NCBI RefSeq assembly: GCF_016907275.1
Contig: NZ_JAFBBP010000001.1
Location: 5,198,001 to 5,262,000, forward strand
DNA: 64,000 nt
Reading direction: 5' to 3'
DNA from: Micromonospora luteifusca
GTDB lineage: Bacteria > Actinomycetota > Actinomycetes > Mycobacteriales > Micromonosporaceae
Positions 1 to 8,061 of this stretch are shown here, piece by piece. Below the pieces are notes generated by a model. It made no database searches and was not told where the DNA came from. It saw nothing but the letters and a program-made list of their open reading frames with translations. How positions within the stretch are numbered: the stretch's first letter is position 1; each line of letters opens with the position of its first letter. The position numbers were made by a program, and so were the translations under genes.

Positions 1-1
1 C

Positions 2-187
2 AGCGGCAACCCGGTGGCGCTGTCCGGTCTGAAGAACCAGCTGCGCCGGGCCCGACCCGACTTCAGCGAGAAGAAGCTCGGCTACCGCAGCTTCCTCCAG
101 TTCTGCAAGGCCGCCGCCACGGGTGGCGTCGTCGACCTCCGCTGGAGCCCCGAAGCTGACGACTACCTGCTGACCACCCAGGGGTAG
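2..187 (+). CDS. C-terminal end of an OST-HTH/LOTUS-domain protein (5' truncated by window edge)
   Basis: The reading frame is open from the window edge to TAG at 185-187 and gives about 61 residues. It contains the pattern GLKNQLRRARPDFSEKKLGY followed by RSFLQFCKAA and VVDLRW, which is the winged-helix OST-HTH/LOTUS fold. In bacteria this domain usually sits at the C-terminus of NYN (PIN-like) nuclease proteins and is thought to bind RNA. The nuclease part, if present, lies outside the window, so the full architecture is inferred. The stop is followed by non-coding sequence and a pseudogene fragment. Confidence 0.75.
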   Translation, partial: SGNPVALSGLKNQLRRARPDFSEKKLGYRSFLQFCKAAATGGVVDLRWSPEADDYLLTTQG

Positions 188-281
188 CCCGGCCGGCCAT
201 CGACCACCGTCGAGCGGAAGTGTCGGAACTGCCCATAGGGTGGGCGGTAGGGCTGCCCCGAGGGTGAGCTGAGGGTCGCTG

Positions 282-414
282 TACTACGACATCACCCCGG
301 CCAACGTCTCCGAGTGACATTCAGATCACCCAGGAGGGCGGCTCGCCGCACCCCAGTCCAGCGGGCCAGGACAAGTTGGCCAATGCTCTGGCCGGTGTGC
401 TGAACGGCATGTAA
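282..414 (+). pseudogene. Decayed C-terminal fragment of an SGNH/GDSL hydrolase
   Basis: Two reading frames joined near 315 read YYDITPANVSE and then DIQITQEGGSPHPSPAGQ...LANALAGVLNGM, ending at TAA 412-414. The HPSPAGQ block matches the last conserved block of SGNH hydrolases, where the catalytic His sits in a D-x-x-H-P context; here the usual Asp is missing. The first part stops at TGA 315-317 and removal of one base restores the frame. No N-terminal GDS block is found upstream, so this is a remnant, not a gene. An intact secreted SGNH hydrolase lies at 32175-33431, but the two are not visibly close copies. Confidence 0.5.
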
Positions 415-440
415 TCGCGCCCTGATTCGTCGCTCAGGAC

Positions 441-470
441 GGGGAGGATCCGCCGTTGCGGGTCCTCCCC
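441..470 (+). terminator. Hairpin terminator candidate
   Basis: GGGGAGGA (441-448) pairs with TCCTCCCC (463-470) around a 14-nt loop. There is no U-tract, which is normal for high-GC actinomycetes. It follows the pseudogene fragment. Confidence 0.5.
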
Positions 471-559
471 GTTAACGGTTCGGCCGCTGTGCGCCGGAAT
501 TGCGGCTATCGCCCTACTTCAGGCCCACCTGCGACGTACCCCCGGCGCAGAATTTGCTA

Positions 560-565
560 TACGGT
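560..565 (+). promoter_or_regulatory. -10 element of a leaderless promoter
   Basis: TACGGT is followed by 6 nt and then the ATG at 572, so the predicted transcription start is the start codon itself. No Shine-Dalgarno sequence precedes the ATG. Confidence 0.5.
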
Positions 566-571
566 CGGCGA

Positions 572-793
572 ATGAAGGTCGAGGAGCATTGGTGGAACGG
601 AGACACGACCCCGCGCGGGCGCCGGGACGTGTATATCCGTACTGACGGGCAGGGTTGGGAGGTCCGCGCCCAGATCGGTGGGGCGTCGGGTCGTGAGCGG
701 GTGCAGCAGTGCCCTAGCCGGGCCTCGGCGGCCATCCTCGCCGACGCCTGGCGCGGCACGCACCCATCCTGGCGCGAGCTGAAGCAGCGCTGA
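572..793 (+). CDS. Small conserved hypothetical protein (73 aa)
   Basis: The protein begins MKVEEHWWNGD and carries WEVRAQIGG and ILADAWRGTHPSWREL blocks. It is soluble, with no signal peptide or membrane segment. The ATG at 572 is preferred over the in-frame start at 500 because a -10 hexamer ends 6 nt before it and the region 500-571 has no protein-like sequence. Similar short proteins of unknown function are common in Micromonosporaceae (from memory, not searched). I cannot assign a function. A GC-rich hairpin at 798-841 follows directly. Confidence 0.65.
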   Translation: MKVEEHWWNGDTTPRGRRDVYIRTDGQGWEVRAQIGGASGRERVQQCPSRASAAILADAWRGTHPSWRELKQR

Positions 794-797
794 TCCG

Positions 798-841
798 GCA
801 CCGGGCCGGGCCGGCAACGCTCCTGGGCTCCAGCCCGGTGC
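798..841 (+). terminator. Hairpin terminator candidate
   Basis: GCACCGGGC (798-806) pairs perfectly with GCCCGGTGC (833-841). It starts 4 nt after the stop of the gene at 572-793. Confidence 0.55.
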
Positions 842-946
842 GCCCCCCCGGCCGGCCCGGCGCTCGGTTCTCACCCACCGAAGGCCGCAGCCCCCAATTG
901 GCACCACAAGACGGGCCCGGCTCGTAGGTCACCGCTTCCGGTCAGA

Positions 947-1019
947 AACCCATTGATCAATTGATGAAAAGTAGGTTCCACGCTTTGTGGCCCACTTCTC
1001 ATCAATTGATCAATGGGTT
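947..1019. repeat. Long AT-rich inverted repeat (21-bp perfect arms)
   Basis: Positions 947-967 are the exact reverse complement of 999-1019. After one mismatch the pairing continues inward through 969-972 with 994-997 and 974-975 with 991-992. The arms are only about one third GC in a 72% GC setting and contain the nested palindrome ATTGATCAAT. It could be an operator, a terminator or the end of a lost mobile element. It lies upstream of the small gene at 1095. Confidence 0.85.
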
Positions 1020-1094
1020 GGTTGCGTCTGCCAGTGTTTTCGCCGGCAGGCGGGGTACACCGAGGGCGCCGCTTCGCGTCCGATGGAGGTCACC

Positions 1095-1253
1095 ATGTCG
1101 CAGGGTCCCGATGACGAGAGCCCGAAGGTCGACGAGGAGGCCCGGGAGGCCGAGCGTCGGCTCGACCACCTCACCACCTCGCCGGACGACGCGCTGACCG
1201 ACGACGAGGCCCGGGTGCCGGATGAGTCCCCTTCCGAGCGGGACGCCGATTAG
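1095..1253 (+). CDS. Small acidic hypothetical protein (52 aa)
   Basis: The sequence begins MSQGPDDESPKVDEEA and ends ESPSERDAD. It is strongly acidic and probably disordered, without hydrophobic segments. The ATG at 1095 has a strong ribosome site, GGAGGT at 1085-1090. Earlier in-frame starts (987) would run through the inverted repeat and are not credible. Function unknown; a similar small charged protein is encoded at 31032-31202. The 110 bp after its stop hold no gene I can support. Confidence 0.65.
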   Translation: MSQGPDDESPKVDEEAREAERRLDHLTTSPDDALTDDEARVPDESPSERDAD

Positions 1254-1364
1254 TGCCCGTCTTCCACCTTGATGTGAGCGCCTTGGCGCAGCAGACGTAG
1301 CCCGTGGCGGGACTGCCGTCCGGACGGGTACCGGTTACGACGTATCCGGCGTCGATCGCTGCGG

Positions 1365-2426
1365 TCAGGCGGCCGGGACCGGGAGGACCACACCCTCGAC
1401 CGCCGACCGGTGCGCCAACTCGATCAGCTCGACCGTGGCGACCGAGTCCCGGGGGTCCACCGGCATCGGCGTGCCCTCGCGCAGTGCCGTCGCCACCTGC
1501 GCGTAGAAGCTCTGGTACGCGCCCGGCTCGGTCGGCACCGGCCGCAGCTCACCGTCGACACCGAGCATGCCGTACCGCTCCGGCGGGACCTCGCCCCAAC
1601 CCGGCTGGTCCGGTCGGCCGCCGTCGTGCAGCGCCGCCTCCTGCACGTCGAGGCCGTAGGTCGTGTAGCCGGCCCGGTCACCCAGCACCCGCAGTCGCGG
1701 CCCGAGCTGGGCGGTCACCGCGCTCATCCAGAGGTGCGAGTGGACCCCGCTGGTGTGCGTCAACGCCACGAACGCGTCGTCGTCGACCAGGGCGCCAGCG
1801 CGGCGACGGTCCACCTCCGCGTAGACCCGGTCGACTCGGCCGAAGAGCTGCACCGCCTGGTCGATGAGGTGCGCGCCGAGGTCGAACAGGGCGCCGCCGG
1901 CCTCCTCGGGGCCGGCCAGTTCCCGCCAGCCTGGCTTGATCGTCGGACGGAACCGTTCGAACCGGGACTCGAAGCGCAGCACCCGCCCCAACTCGCCCTG
2001 CTCCACCAGCCGGCGGGCGGTGCGGAAGTCGCCATCCCAGCGTCGGTTCTGGAACACCGTCAGCGGCACCCCACGCTCGGTCGCCTCGTCGATCAGCGCG
2101 CGGCCCTCCGCAGCGGTCGGGGAGAGGGGCTTGTCGACGACGACCGGCAGCCCGGCGGCCAGCGCCGCCCTGGCCATCGGCACGTGCTGCCGGTTCGGCG
2201 TCGCCACCACGACCAGGTCCAAGGCGTCCGGCGTACGCCACAGCTCGTCGACGTCGTCGACCAGGCGGGCGTCGGGGTGGTGCTGCCGGGCCTGCTCACG
2301 CCGCTGCGGATCGCGGGTCACGATGGCGTCGAGCCGCAGCTCCGGGGTCGCGGCGATCAACGGTGCGTGGAACACCCGGCCCGCCAGCCCGTACCCCAGC
2401 AGACCGACCCGCAGCGCCTCCGCCAT
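1365..2426 (-). CDS. Gfo/Idh/MocA family NAD(P)-dependent oxidoreductase
   Basis: The 353-aa protein starts MAEALRVGLLGYGLAGRVFH, with the glycine-rich Rossmann motif at residues 8-13. VVDKPLSPTAAEGRALI (about residues 95-111) contains the EKP-like signature, here DKP, whose Lys is catalytic in the family. The second half, with the GGALFDLGAHLIDQ block, is the substrate-binding C-terminal domain. Members oxidise or reduce sugars and inositols with NAD(P)H; the substrate here is unknown. The start at 2426 is chosen because residues upstream of it are Arg/Gly-rich non-coding-like translation. Length is typical of the family. The neighbouring two-component genes are on the same strand but separated by 86 bp. 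Confidence 0.9.
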   Translation of the reverse strand: MAEALRVGLLGYGLAGRVFHAPLIAATPELRLDAIVTRDPQRREQARQHHPDARLVDDVDELWRTPDALDLVVVATPNRQHVPMARAALAAGLPVVVDKPLSPTAAEGRALIDEATERGVPLTVFQNRRWDGDFRTARRLVEQGELGRVLRFESRFERFRPTIKPGWRELAGPEEAGGALFDLGAHLIDQAVQLFGRVDRVYAEVDRRRAGALVDDDAFVALTHTSGVHSHLWMSAVTAQLGPRLRVLGDRAGYTTYGLDVQEAALHDGGRPDQPGWGEVPPERYGMLGVDGELRPVPTEPGAYQSFYAQVATALREGTPMPVDPRDSVATVELIELAHRSAVEGVVLPVPAA

Positions 2427-2512
2427 GCCGTGCCCCCGTCTCCCGGTCCGCGCCCTGACGTGGCGGCGGTACCGCTGGTCGAATCTACGCCCCGATCGCG
2501 GCCCGCCGCTGA

Positions 2513-3178
2513 TCAGCCCGTCGGGTCGTTGCGCAGGTAGGTGAGCACCGCGAGCACCCGACGGTTGGTGTCGTCGCTGGGCGGCAGGTCGAGCTTCAGC
2601 AGGATGTTGCCGACGTGCTTGCCGACCGCCGCCTCGCTGACGTGCAGGCGGGTGGCGATCGACGCGTTGGACCGGCCCTCCGCCAGCAGCGCCAGCACCT
2701 CGCGTTCGCGGGTGGAGAGCGCTGCGAGCGGGTCGCGTGGCCGGTGCAGCAGTTGCCGGACCACGTCCGGGTCGATGGCGGTGCCGCCGGACGCGACCCG
2801 GCGCAGCGTGTCGACGAACTCGGTGACCTCGGCCACCCGGTCCTTGAGCAGGTAGCCCACCCGCTGGCCGTCGCCGCTGTCCAGCAGCGCCGCCGCGTAC
2901 CCGGTCTGGACGTACTGGCTGAGCACCACGACCGGCAGGTGGGGCCGCTCGGCCCGCAACGCGACGGCCGCGCGGAGCCCGTCGTCGCGGCGGCCCGGCG
3001 GCATCCGGATGTCGGTCAGCACCAGGTCCGGTTGGTGTTCGCGAGCCGCGTCCAGCAGTTCGGGCGCGGAGCCGACGGCGGCGCACACCGCGAAGTCGAA
3101 GCGGGTCAGCAGCGCGACCAGACCCTCGCGCAGCAGCACCTCGTCCTCCGCGAGGACCACCCGCGTCACCGACGGCAC
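2513..3178 (-). CDS. NarL/LuxR-type response regulator
   Basis: The 221-aa protein has an N-terminal receiver domain with the acidic pair ED at 11-12, the phosphoacceptor Asp56 in VLTDIRMPP, and a conserved Lys in YLLKDR. The C-terminal part holds LSTREREVLALLAEG and NASIATRLHVSEAAVGKHV, a LuxR helix-turn-helix. It is the partner of the histidine kinase immediately upstream: the kinase stop (3166-3168) overlaps this start by 13 bp, so the two are translationally coupled. Its targets cannot be read from the sequence. Confidence 0.93.
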   Translation of the reverse strand: MPSVTRVVLAEDEVLLREGLVALLTRFDFAVCAAVGSAPELLDAAREHQPDLVLTDIRMPPGRRDDGLRAAVALRAERPHLPVVVLSQYVQTGYAAALLDSGDGQRVGYLLKDRVAEVTEFVDTLRRVASGGTAIDPDVVRQLLHRPRDPLAALSTREREVLALLAEGRSNASIATRLHVSEAAVGKHVGNILLKLDLPPSDDTNRRVLAVLTYLRNDPTG

Positions 3179-4455
3179 GGAAGCTCCACCCGGACCAGGG
3201 TAGGCCCGCCGGCCGGGCTGGCGAGCAACAGCCGGCCGTCTGCGGCGGCGACCCGGTCGGCGAGACCGGTCAGGCCGGTGCCCCGGGTCGGGTCGGCGCC
3301 ACCGTGGCCGTCGTCGGACACCTCGACGACGAGGTCCCCGCCGTCGGTGGTGAGGCGCACCTCGGCGCGGGTCGCCTCGGCGTGCCGGGCGACGTTGCCC
3401 AGTGCCTCGGACACCACGAAGTAGGCGGTGGTCTCCACGATCTCCGGCAACTCGGCCGGGAGGTCGGCGTGCACGGTGACCGGAATGGTGGCGGCGTTGG
3501 CCAGTTCGCGGACGGCACCGGCCAGGCCGAGGTCGGTGAGGCTCTGCGGGCGAATGCCGTGCACCAGTTGCCGCAACATCACCATCAGGCCCCGGGCCTG
3601 GTCGTGTGCCACGGCGAGGGGCCGGGCGGCGGGGGAGTCCTCGGGTACGTCCAGCCGGGCCAGGCCCAGCTGAAGGGTGAGGCTGGTCAGCCGGGGTTGC
3701 GCGCCGTCGTGCAGGTCCCGTTCGATCCGACGCCGTTCGGCCTCGTACGCGCCGACCAGCCGGGTCCGCGAACGGGCGACCTCACGCAGCGCTGTCGCGT
3801 CGACCGGCCAGGCCAGTGCCCACCGGGCCACGGCGGCCTGGGCGGCGGCGAGCAGACCGGCCGCGTAGCAGAGGACCGGCAGTAGCAGCACAGCCACGAT
3901 CGCGTACGGGATCGCTTCGCCGGTGGTTTCGATCGGGCGCCAGACGACGACCGGTTCGGCGTCGCCAACGAGCCAGGGGCTGGTGACCATGCCGAGGTCG
4001 AGCAGCACCAGCAGCAGGAGCACCCAGTACGCGACCGGCACGAACCCGCCCAGCCAGAACAGGTACGCAACCTCGCGCCAGGTCGCGGCGCTGCGGTAGC
4101 GGGCGGCCAGGCCAGGCCACGGCGACGCGGGCAGCGGGCGGCTGTCCACGAGCCGCAGCCGCCACCGCTCGATGGCGGCCACGCCGAAGCTCACGATCGG
4201 CGCCAACGCCAGCAGGATGAGGCTGCCGACCGCCAGGAACAACATCAGCGCGACGCTCGGCGGCCGGTCGTGCAGCACTAGCGCGTTGGCGGCGGCCAGC
4301 AGGGGTGCGCCGACGACGAGCAGCCCGATGGCGAGCACGCCCGCGATCGGCACGGTGCTGACGAGGTAGGCCAGTGCCCGCCACGGCCAGACGGAGATCA
4401 GCCAGCCGCGGCGGCGCAGCGCCTCGGCCAGGTGACGAGGGTGTTCCGAGGTCAT
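3166..4455 (-). CDS. Membrane sensor histidine kinase (NarL-type, HisKA_3)
   Basis: The 429-aa protein has several membrane segments between about residues 20 and 210, then the dimerisation box ERRRIERDLHDGAQPRL with the phosphorylated His249. The N-box (SEALGNVARHAEA) and G-box (DDGHGGADPTRGTGLTGLADR) form the ATP-binding domain. The N-terminal region RRRGWLISVWPWRALAYLV resembles the actinobacterial putative sensor domain fused to such kinases. The ATG at 4455 is supported by a -10 hexamer (4463-4468) 7 nt upstream; the longer frame start at 4506 would lie upstream of that promoter. Signal sensed is unknown. It forms an operon with the overlapping response regulator. Confidence 0.92.
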   Translation of the reverse strand: MTSEHPRHLAEALRRRGWLISVWPWRALAYLVSTVPIAGVLAIGLLVVGAPLLAAANALVLHDRPPSVALMLFLAVGSLILLALAPIVSFGVAAIERWRLRLVDSRPLPASPWPGLAARYRSAATWREVAYLFWLGGFVPVAYWVLLLLVLLDLGMVTSPWLVGDAEPVVVWRPIETTGEAIPYAIVAVLLLPVLCYAAGLLAAAQAAVARWALAWPVDATALREVARSRTRLVGAYEAERRRIERDLHDGAQPRLTSLTLQLGLARLDVPEDSPAARPLAVAHDQARGLMVMLRQLVHGIRPQSLTDLGLAGAVRELANAATIPVTVHADLPAELPEIVETTAYFVVSEALGNVARHAEATRAEVRLTTDGGDLVVEVSDDGHGGADPTRGTGLTGLADRVAAADGRLLLASPAGGPTLVRVELPCRR

Positions 4456-4462
4456 GCCGCAG

Positions 4463-4468
4463 ACGCTA
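4463..4468 (-). promoter_or_regulatory. -10 element of a leaderless promoter for the histidine kinase
   Basis: On the minus strand TAGCGT is followed by 7 nt and the ATG at 4455. No ribosome site is visible. Confidence 0.45.
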
Positions 4469-4628
4469 ATCGCGGCGACCGGGTTGCCCCAGCCGTCCAG
4501 ATCCACTCCTCGGGTATGCCCAGCCCTACCGTCACCCGTCTCGGCGCTCCGGGCGAAACGGGTGTGGTGGGGCCGAGAACGGGAAGAACGCGGCGCGCGT
4601 GACCTGTCCGGGCGGCGGCTGGAGAGAC

Positions 4629-5324
4629 ATGGGTGCCAGAACCTTCGTGGTTGTCGGCGGTACCAGCGGGCTCGGTCTCGCGGTGGCCCGGCTGCTGGTC
4701 GACGAGCACCAGGTCGTGGTGTTCGGCAACGTGCCGGCCGAGGTCGCCGCGACGGCCGATGAGCTGGGTTGCGACGGGGCGATCTGTGACATCTCCTCGT
4801 ACGAGCAGATCCGCGAGGGCTTCACCGAGGTGGTGGAGCGCTACGGCACGATCGACGGGGTGGCGGCCTGCGCTTCGATGTGGGCGGGCGGTGAGCTGAC
4901 GGACCTGTCGGTGGAGCACATCCGCCGAGCCGTGGAGGTCAACGTTCTGGGCATCACGTACCTCCTGCGGGAGGTGGTGGGGCACCTGCACCGGCAGGGG
5001 CACGGCAACGTCGTGTACATCGGCGCGACGGCGTTGGCAGCTCCCCGACCCGGCATCCCCGTCTACCGCGCCACCAAGAGTTTCGGCAGCAGCCTCGTCG
5101 ACTCGCTGGCCGAGGCCCAGCACAGCAACCGGGTCAAGGTGATGCAGCTGCATCCCGGGCCGATGCCGACCCGGCTGCAGGAACGGGTGGGGGCAGAGTT
5201 CCTGGACGAGGTGTACGCCATGCCCGAACAGGTCGCCACCGAGGTCGTCCGGCTGCTGCTGCTCCAACCGGACGACCTCTACGTCTCCGGTGAGCGCGTA
5301 CTGCGCGCGGACGGGCGGTGGTGA
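4629..5324 (+). CDS. SDR family oxidoreductase
   Basis: The 231-aa protein has the cofactor motif GGTSGLG (residues 10-16) and YRATK with Tyr146 and Lys150. The usual catalytic Ser about 12-13 residues before the Tyr is absent; Thr134 in IGATALAAPRPGIPVY is the only hydroxyl residue near that place, so activity may be altered. NNAG is replaced by ACASMWAGG. The start at 4629 follows GGAGAG and gives the canonical N-terminus; an earlier in-frame start at 4599 adds a Gly/Trp-rich stretch not typical of SDRs. Its last codons overlap the start of the MFS gene, so the two are probably co-translated. Substrate unknown. Confidence 0.88.
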   Translation: MGARTFVVVGGTSGLGLAVARLLVDEHQVVVFGNVPAEVAATADELGCDGAICDISSYEQIREGFTEVVERYGTIDGVAACASMWAGGELTDLSVEHIRRAVEVNVLGITYLLREVVGHLHRQGHGNVVYIGATALAAPRPGIPVYRATKSFGSSLVDSLAEAQHSNRVKVMQLHPGPMPTRLQERVGAEFLDEVYAMPEQVATEVVRLLLLQPDDLYVSGERVLRADGRW

Positions 5325-6952
5325 CGGCAGCGGCCGGACCCCACGACCGTCCGGCCTCCGCGTGGGCACCGTTGCGGACCGCGGTCTATCGCAACCTGTG
5401 GCTGGCACTGCTCGCCGCCAACGTCGGCACCTGGATGCAGACGGTCGGCGCGCAATGGCTGCTGATCCACCACTCCAACGCCTCCACCCTGGTCGCACTG
5501 GTCCAGACCGCCAGCCTGCTGCCGGTGCTGCTGCTGGCGTTGCCCGGCGGAGTGCTGGCCGACAGCTTCGACCGCCGACACCTGCTGATCGCCGTGCAGC
5601 TGTTCCTGGTGGCGGTGGCGGTGGCGTTGACGCTGCTCACCCTGGCCAACCGGATGCCTCCGGCGCTGCTGCTCACCCTCACCTTCGCGTTCGGGGTCGG
5701 GCAGGCGCTCACCCTGCCGGCCTGGGCGGCGGTGATCCCGGAGCTGGTGCCACCGGATCAGCTCCGATCGGCTTCCGCGCTCGGCTCGATCAGCGTGAAC
5801 ATGGCGCGGGCGGTCGGGCCCGCGGTGGCCGGTGTGCTGATCGCCCGCGTCGGGGTCGCCCCGGTCTTCGGTCTCAACGCCGTCGCGTTCACCATCTTCG
5901 CCTACGCGTTGTGGCGCTGGCGGCCCCGCAGCGCCCGCGCGGTCGAGGTGCCCGAGCGGTTCACCGCCGCGTTGCGTGCCGGTAGCCGGTACGTACGCCA
6001 CTCGCCGATCGTGCGCCGGCTGTTGCGCCGTGCGCTGGTCTTCGTGATCCCGGCCAGCGCGTTGTGGGCGCTGCTGCCGCTGGTGGCCAGCCGGCGGCTG
6101 GGCCTGGGCTCCGGTGGGTACGGGCTGCTGCTGGCCGCACTCGGTGTGGGTGCCATCGCCGGCGGTGTGCTGCTGGCCGTGATCCGCACCCGGCTGTCGG
6201 CCAACCAGCTCCTGCTGATCGCCGGGGTGCTGTTCACCGTGGCGCTGACCGTGGTCGCCACGGTGCGGGTGGTGCCACTGGTGCTTCTCGCCCTGCTGCC
6301 CGCCGGAACGGCCTGGGTGACGGTGCTGGCCAACGTCAACGCCGAGATGCAGCTCTTCCTGCCCAGTTGGGTGCGGGCCCGGGGGCTGGCGGTCTATCAG
6401 GTGTTCTTCGCTGGCGGGCAGGCGGTCGGCGCACTCCTCTGGGGCCTGGTGGCCGACGTCGGCGGTCTGGTCATCGCCTATCTCGCGGCGGCGGCGCTGA
6501 TGCTGGTCGGCACCGTCACGAGTCGGATCTGGCCGTTGCCGAACCTGCGGTCGGTCAACCGCGAACCGGCGGCCTACTGGCCGCAACTGCACCTCGCGCA
6601 CGATCCGGACCCGGGGGTGGGGCCGGTGCTGGTGACGGTGCAGTACACCGTCCGGCCGCAGCAGACGCAACCGTTCCTGGCGGCGATGGACCTGGTCCGC
6701 GCCGCGCGGCAGCGGACCGGCGCGATGCGCTGGGGGCTGTTCCGACCGGCCGAGACGACGGACCGGTTCATCGAGGTGTACCTGGTGCCGTCCTGGGGCG
6801 AGCACCTGCGCCAGCACGGCGGCCGGTTGACGGGCGAGGACCGTGAAGCCGAGGAACGGGCCCGGGAGCTGACCGACGGCGAACTGGAGGTGCGGCACCT
6901 GGTTCCTGCCGCCGCGGGCCCGACGCTGTCCGACGACCGCGAGGCCGTGTGA
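5318..6952 (+). CDS. MFS exporter of the MFS_3/EntS-like family
   Basis: The 544-aa protein starts VVTAAAGPHDRPASAWAPLR with GTG at 5318 and enters the first membrane helix at NLWLALLAANVGTWMQTVGAQWLL. About 12 hydrophobic helices occupy residues 20-410. The C-terminal 130 residues (VLVTVQYTVRPQQTQPFL to ELEVRHLVPA) are a soluble, ferredoxin-like tail found in this MFS_3 (DUF894) subfamily. Members act as proton-driven exporters, for example of siderophores; the substrate here is not known. The GTG start overlaps the SDR stop. A TetR regulator gene follows 160 bp downstream on the same strand. Confidence 0.88.
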   Translation: MVTAAAGPHDRPASAWAPLRTAVYRNLWLALLAANVGTWMQTVGAQWLLIHHSNASTLVALVQTASLLPVLLLALPGGVLADSFDRRHLLIAVQLFLVAVAVALTLLTLANRMPPALLLTLTFAFGVGQALTLPAWAAVIPELVPPDQLRSASALGSISVNMARAVGPAVAGVLIARVGVAPVFGLNAVAFTIFAYALWRWRPRSARAVEVPERFTAALRAGSRYVRHSPIVRRLLRRALVFVIPASALWALLPLVASRRLGLGSGGYGLLLAALGVGAIAGGVLLAVIRTRLSANQLLLIAGVLFTVALTVVATVRVVPLVLLALLPAGTAWVTVLANVNAEMQLFLPSWVRARGLAVYQVFFAGGQAVGALLWGLVADVGGLVIAYLAAAALMLVGTVTSRIWPLPNLRSVNREPAAYWPQLHLAHDPDPGVGPVLVTVQYTVRPQQTQPFLAAMDLVRAARQRTGAMRWGLFRPAETTDRFIEVYLVPSWGEHLRQHGGRLTGEDREAEERARELTDGELEVRHLVPAAAGPTLSDDREAV

Positions 6953-7070
6953 CCGGGCCGCTGCCGGTCGCGCGTCAAGGCGGCGTGATGATCGCGCCAT
7001 CGGCGTAGCGCACGACCGCCGACCGACCGAAGCCATGACCGGTGGCGGGCGGCCCGCCACGGACAGCGCC

Positions 7071-7089
7071 CGGCGTACGGCGTACGCCG
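7071..7089 (+). promoter_or_regulatory. Palindromic operator upstream of the TetR gene
   Basis: CGGCGTACG (7071-7079) and CGTACGCCG (7081-7089) form a perfect inverted repeat around one central G. It lies where the -35 region should be, 7 bp upstream of a possible -10 hexamer TAGGAT (7097-7102), as expected for autorepression by the TetR protein encoded at 7112. Confidence 0.6.
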
Positions 7090-7111
7090 CCGTTGTTAGG
7101 ATGGCCGCACC

Positions 7112-7879
7112 ATGGCGAGTGAGCGCAGAGCGACCGCGGACCCGGCGCGCAGCCTGGCCATCCTGTGGCGCACCCGGGAGCCGACCAGCCGCAGCGCCGG
7201 GCCCGGGCTCAGCGTCGACCGGATCGTCCGGGCCGCGATCGACATCGCCGACGCCGAAGGTCTCGACGCGCTGACCATGCGCCGGGTCGGCGAGGCGCTG
7301 GGTGTCGGCACGATGTCGGTCTACACCTACGTTCCGGGTAAGGCCGAACTCGTCGACGTCATGATCGACACCGCGTACGGCGAGATGCCACGCCCCGCCG
7401 TCGAGGGGGACTGGCGGGCCCGGCTGGAGCGGATCGCCCGTGACAATCTGGCGCTCTACCAGCGGCATCCCTGGATGCTGCGGGCCGAGACGACCCGGCC
7501 CGTGCTCGGCCCTCACCTGGTGGCCAAGTACGACCACGAGCTTGGCGCGGTCGTCGACATCGGGCTCACCGAGGTCGAGATGGACGCGGTGCTCACGCTG
7601 GTCCTCGGGCACGTGAAGAGCGCGGCGCGGGCCGCCTCCGAGGTGGTCGACCTGGAGCGCGCGACCGGCATGACGGACGGCCAGTGGTGGCAGTCGCACG
7701 CGCCCTGGCTGGAGACGTTCATGACGGCCGCCAACTACCCGACCGCCTCCCGGGTCGGCACCGCCGCCGGTCAGCAGCACGGCGGCGCGTACGGCCCGGA
7801 GTACGCCTTCGAGTTCGGTCTGCAACGCGTCCTCGACGGCATCTCGGTGGTGGTCGCCGAGCGGGCGACTCCCGGCTAG
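7112..7879 (+). CDS. TetR/AcrR family transcriptional regulator (TetR_C_1 type)
   Basis: The 255-aa protein has a helix-turn-helix at about residues 33-75 (IVRAAIDIADAEG, LTMRRVGEALGVGTMSVYTY). The long C-terminal half matches the tetracycline-repressor-type ligand and dimer domain, with WMLRAETTRPVLGP and the LVLGHVKSAARA helix. It likely represses its own promoter through the 19-bp palindrome at 7071-7089, and perhaps the following membrane-protein gene or the preceding MFS exporter. Candidate -10 TAGGAT ends 9 nt before the ATG and no ribosome site is seen. Ligand unknown. Confidence 0.92.
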   Translation: MASERRATADPARSLAILWRTREPTSRSAGPGLSVDRIVRAAIDIADAEGLDALTMRRVGEALGVGTMSVYTYVPGKAELVDVMIDTAYGEMPRPAVEGDWRARLERIARDNLALYQRHPWMLRAETTRPVLGPHLVAKYDHELGAVVDIGLTEVEMDAVLTLVLGHVKSAARAASEVVDLERATGMTDGQWWQSHAPWLETFMTAANYPTASRVGTAAGQQHGGAYGPEYAFEFGLQRVLDGISVVVAERATPG

Positions 7880-8061
7880 CTCGCGCTACCGCCGGCACCC
7901 GAGGGCCGCACCACCGCTCCCCGACCCCGACCGTCGGGCCTGGCGGAACCCGCCCGGCACCGGTCGCCCAGGTGGTACGACTTGGGCGGCGGTGGCCGCT
8001 GCGGGCCGGGGAAGGGTGGCGATGGCGAACGGGCTTGCGGGGCGACCGGCTCGGCGGACCG

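Noticed and set aside
1254..1364. Protein-like minus-strand sequence AGYVVTGTRPDGSPATGYVC
   Set aside because: No start codon or ribosome site. The frame runs on into antisense of neighbouring genes. Possibly a small decayed gene, but not supportable.
5279..7825. 848-codon open frame on the minus strand
   Set aside because: It is antisense to the MFS and TetR genes and is Gln/His/Arg-rich, the usual artefact of high third-position GC. The plus-strand proteins have clear families.
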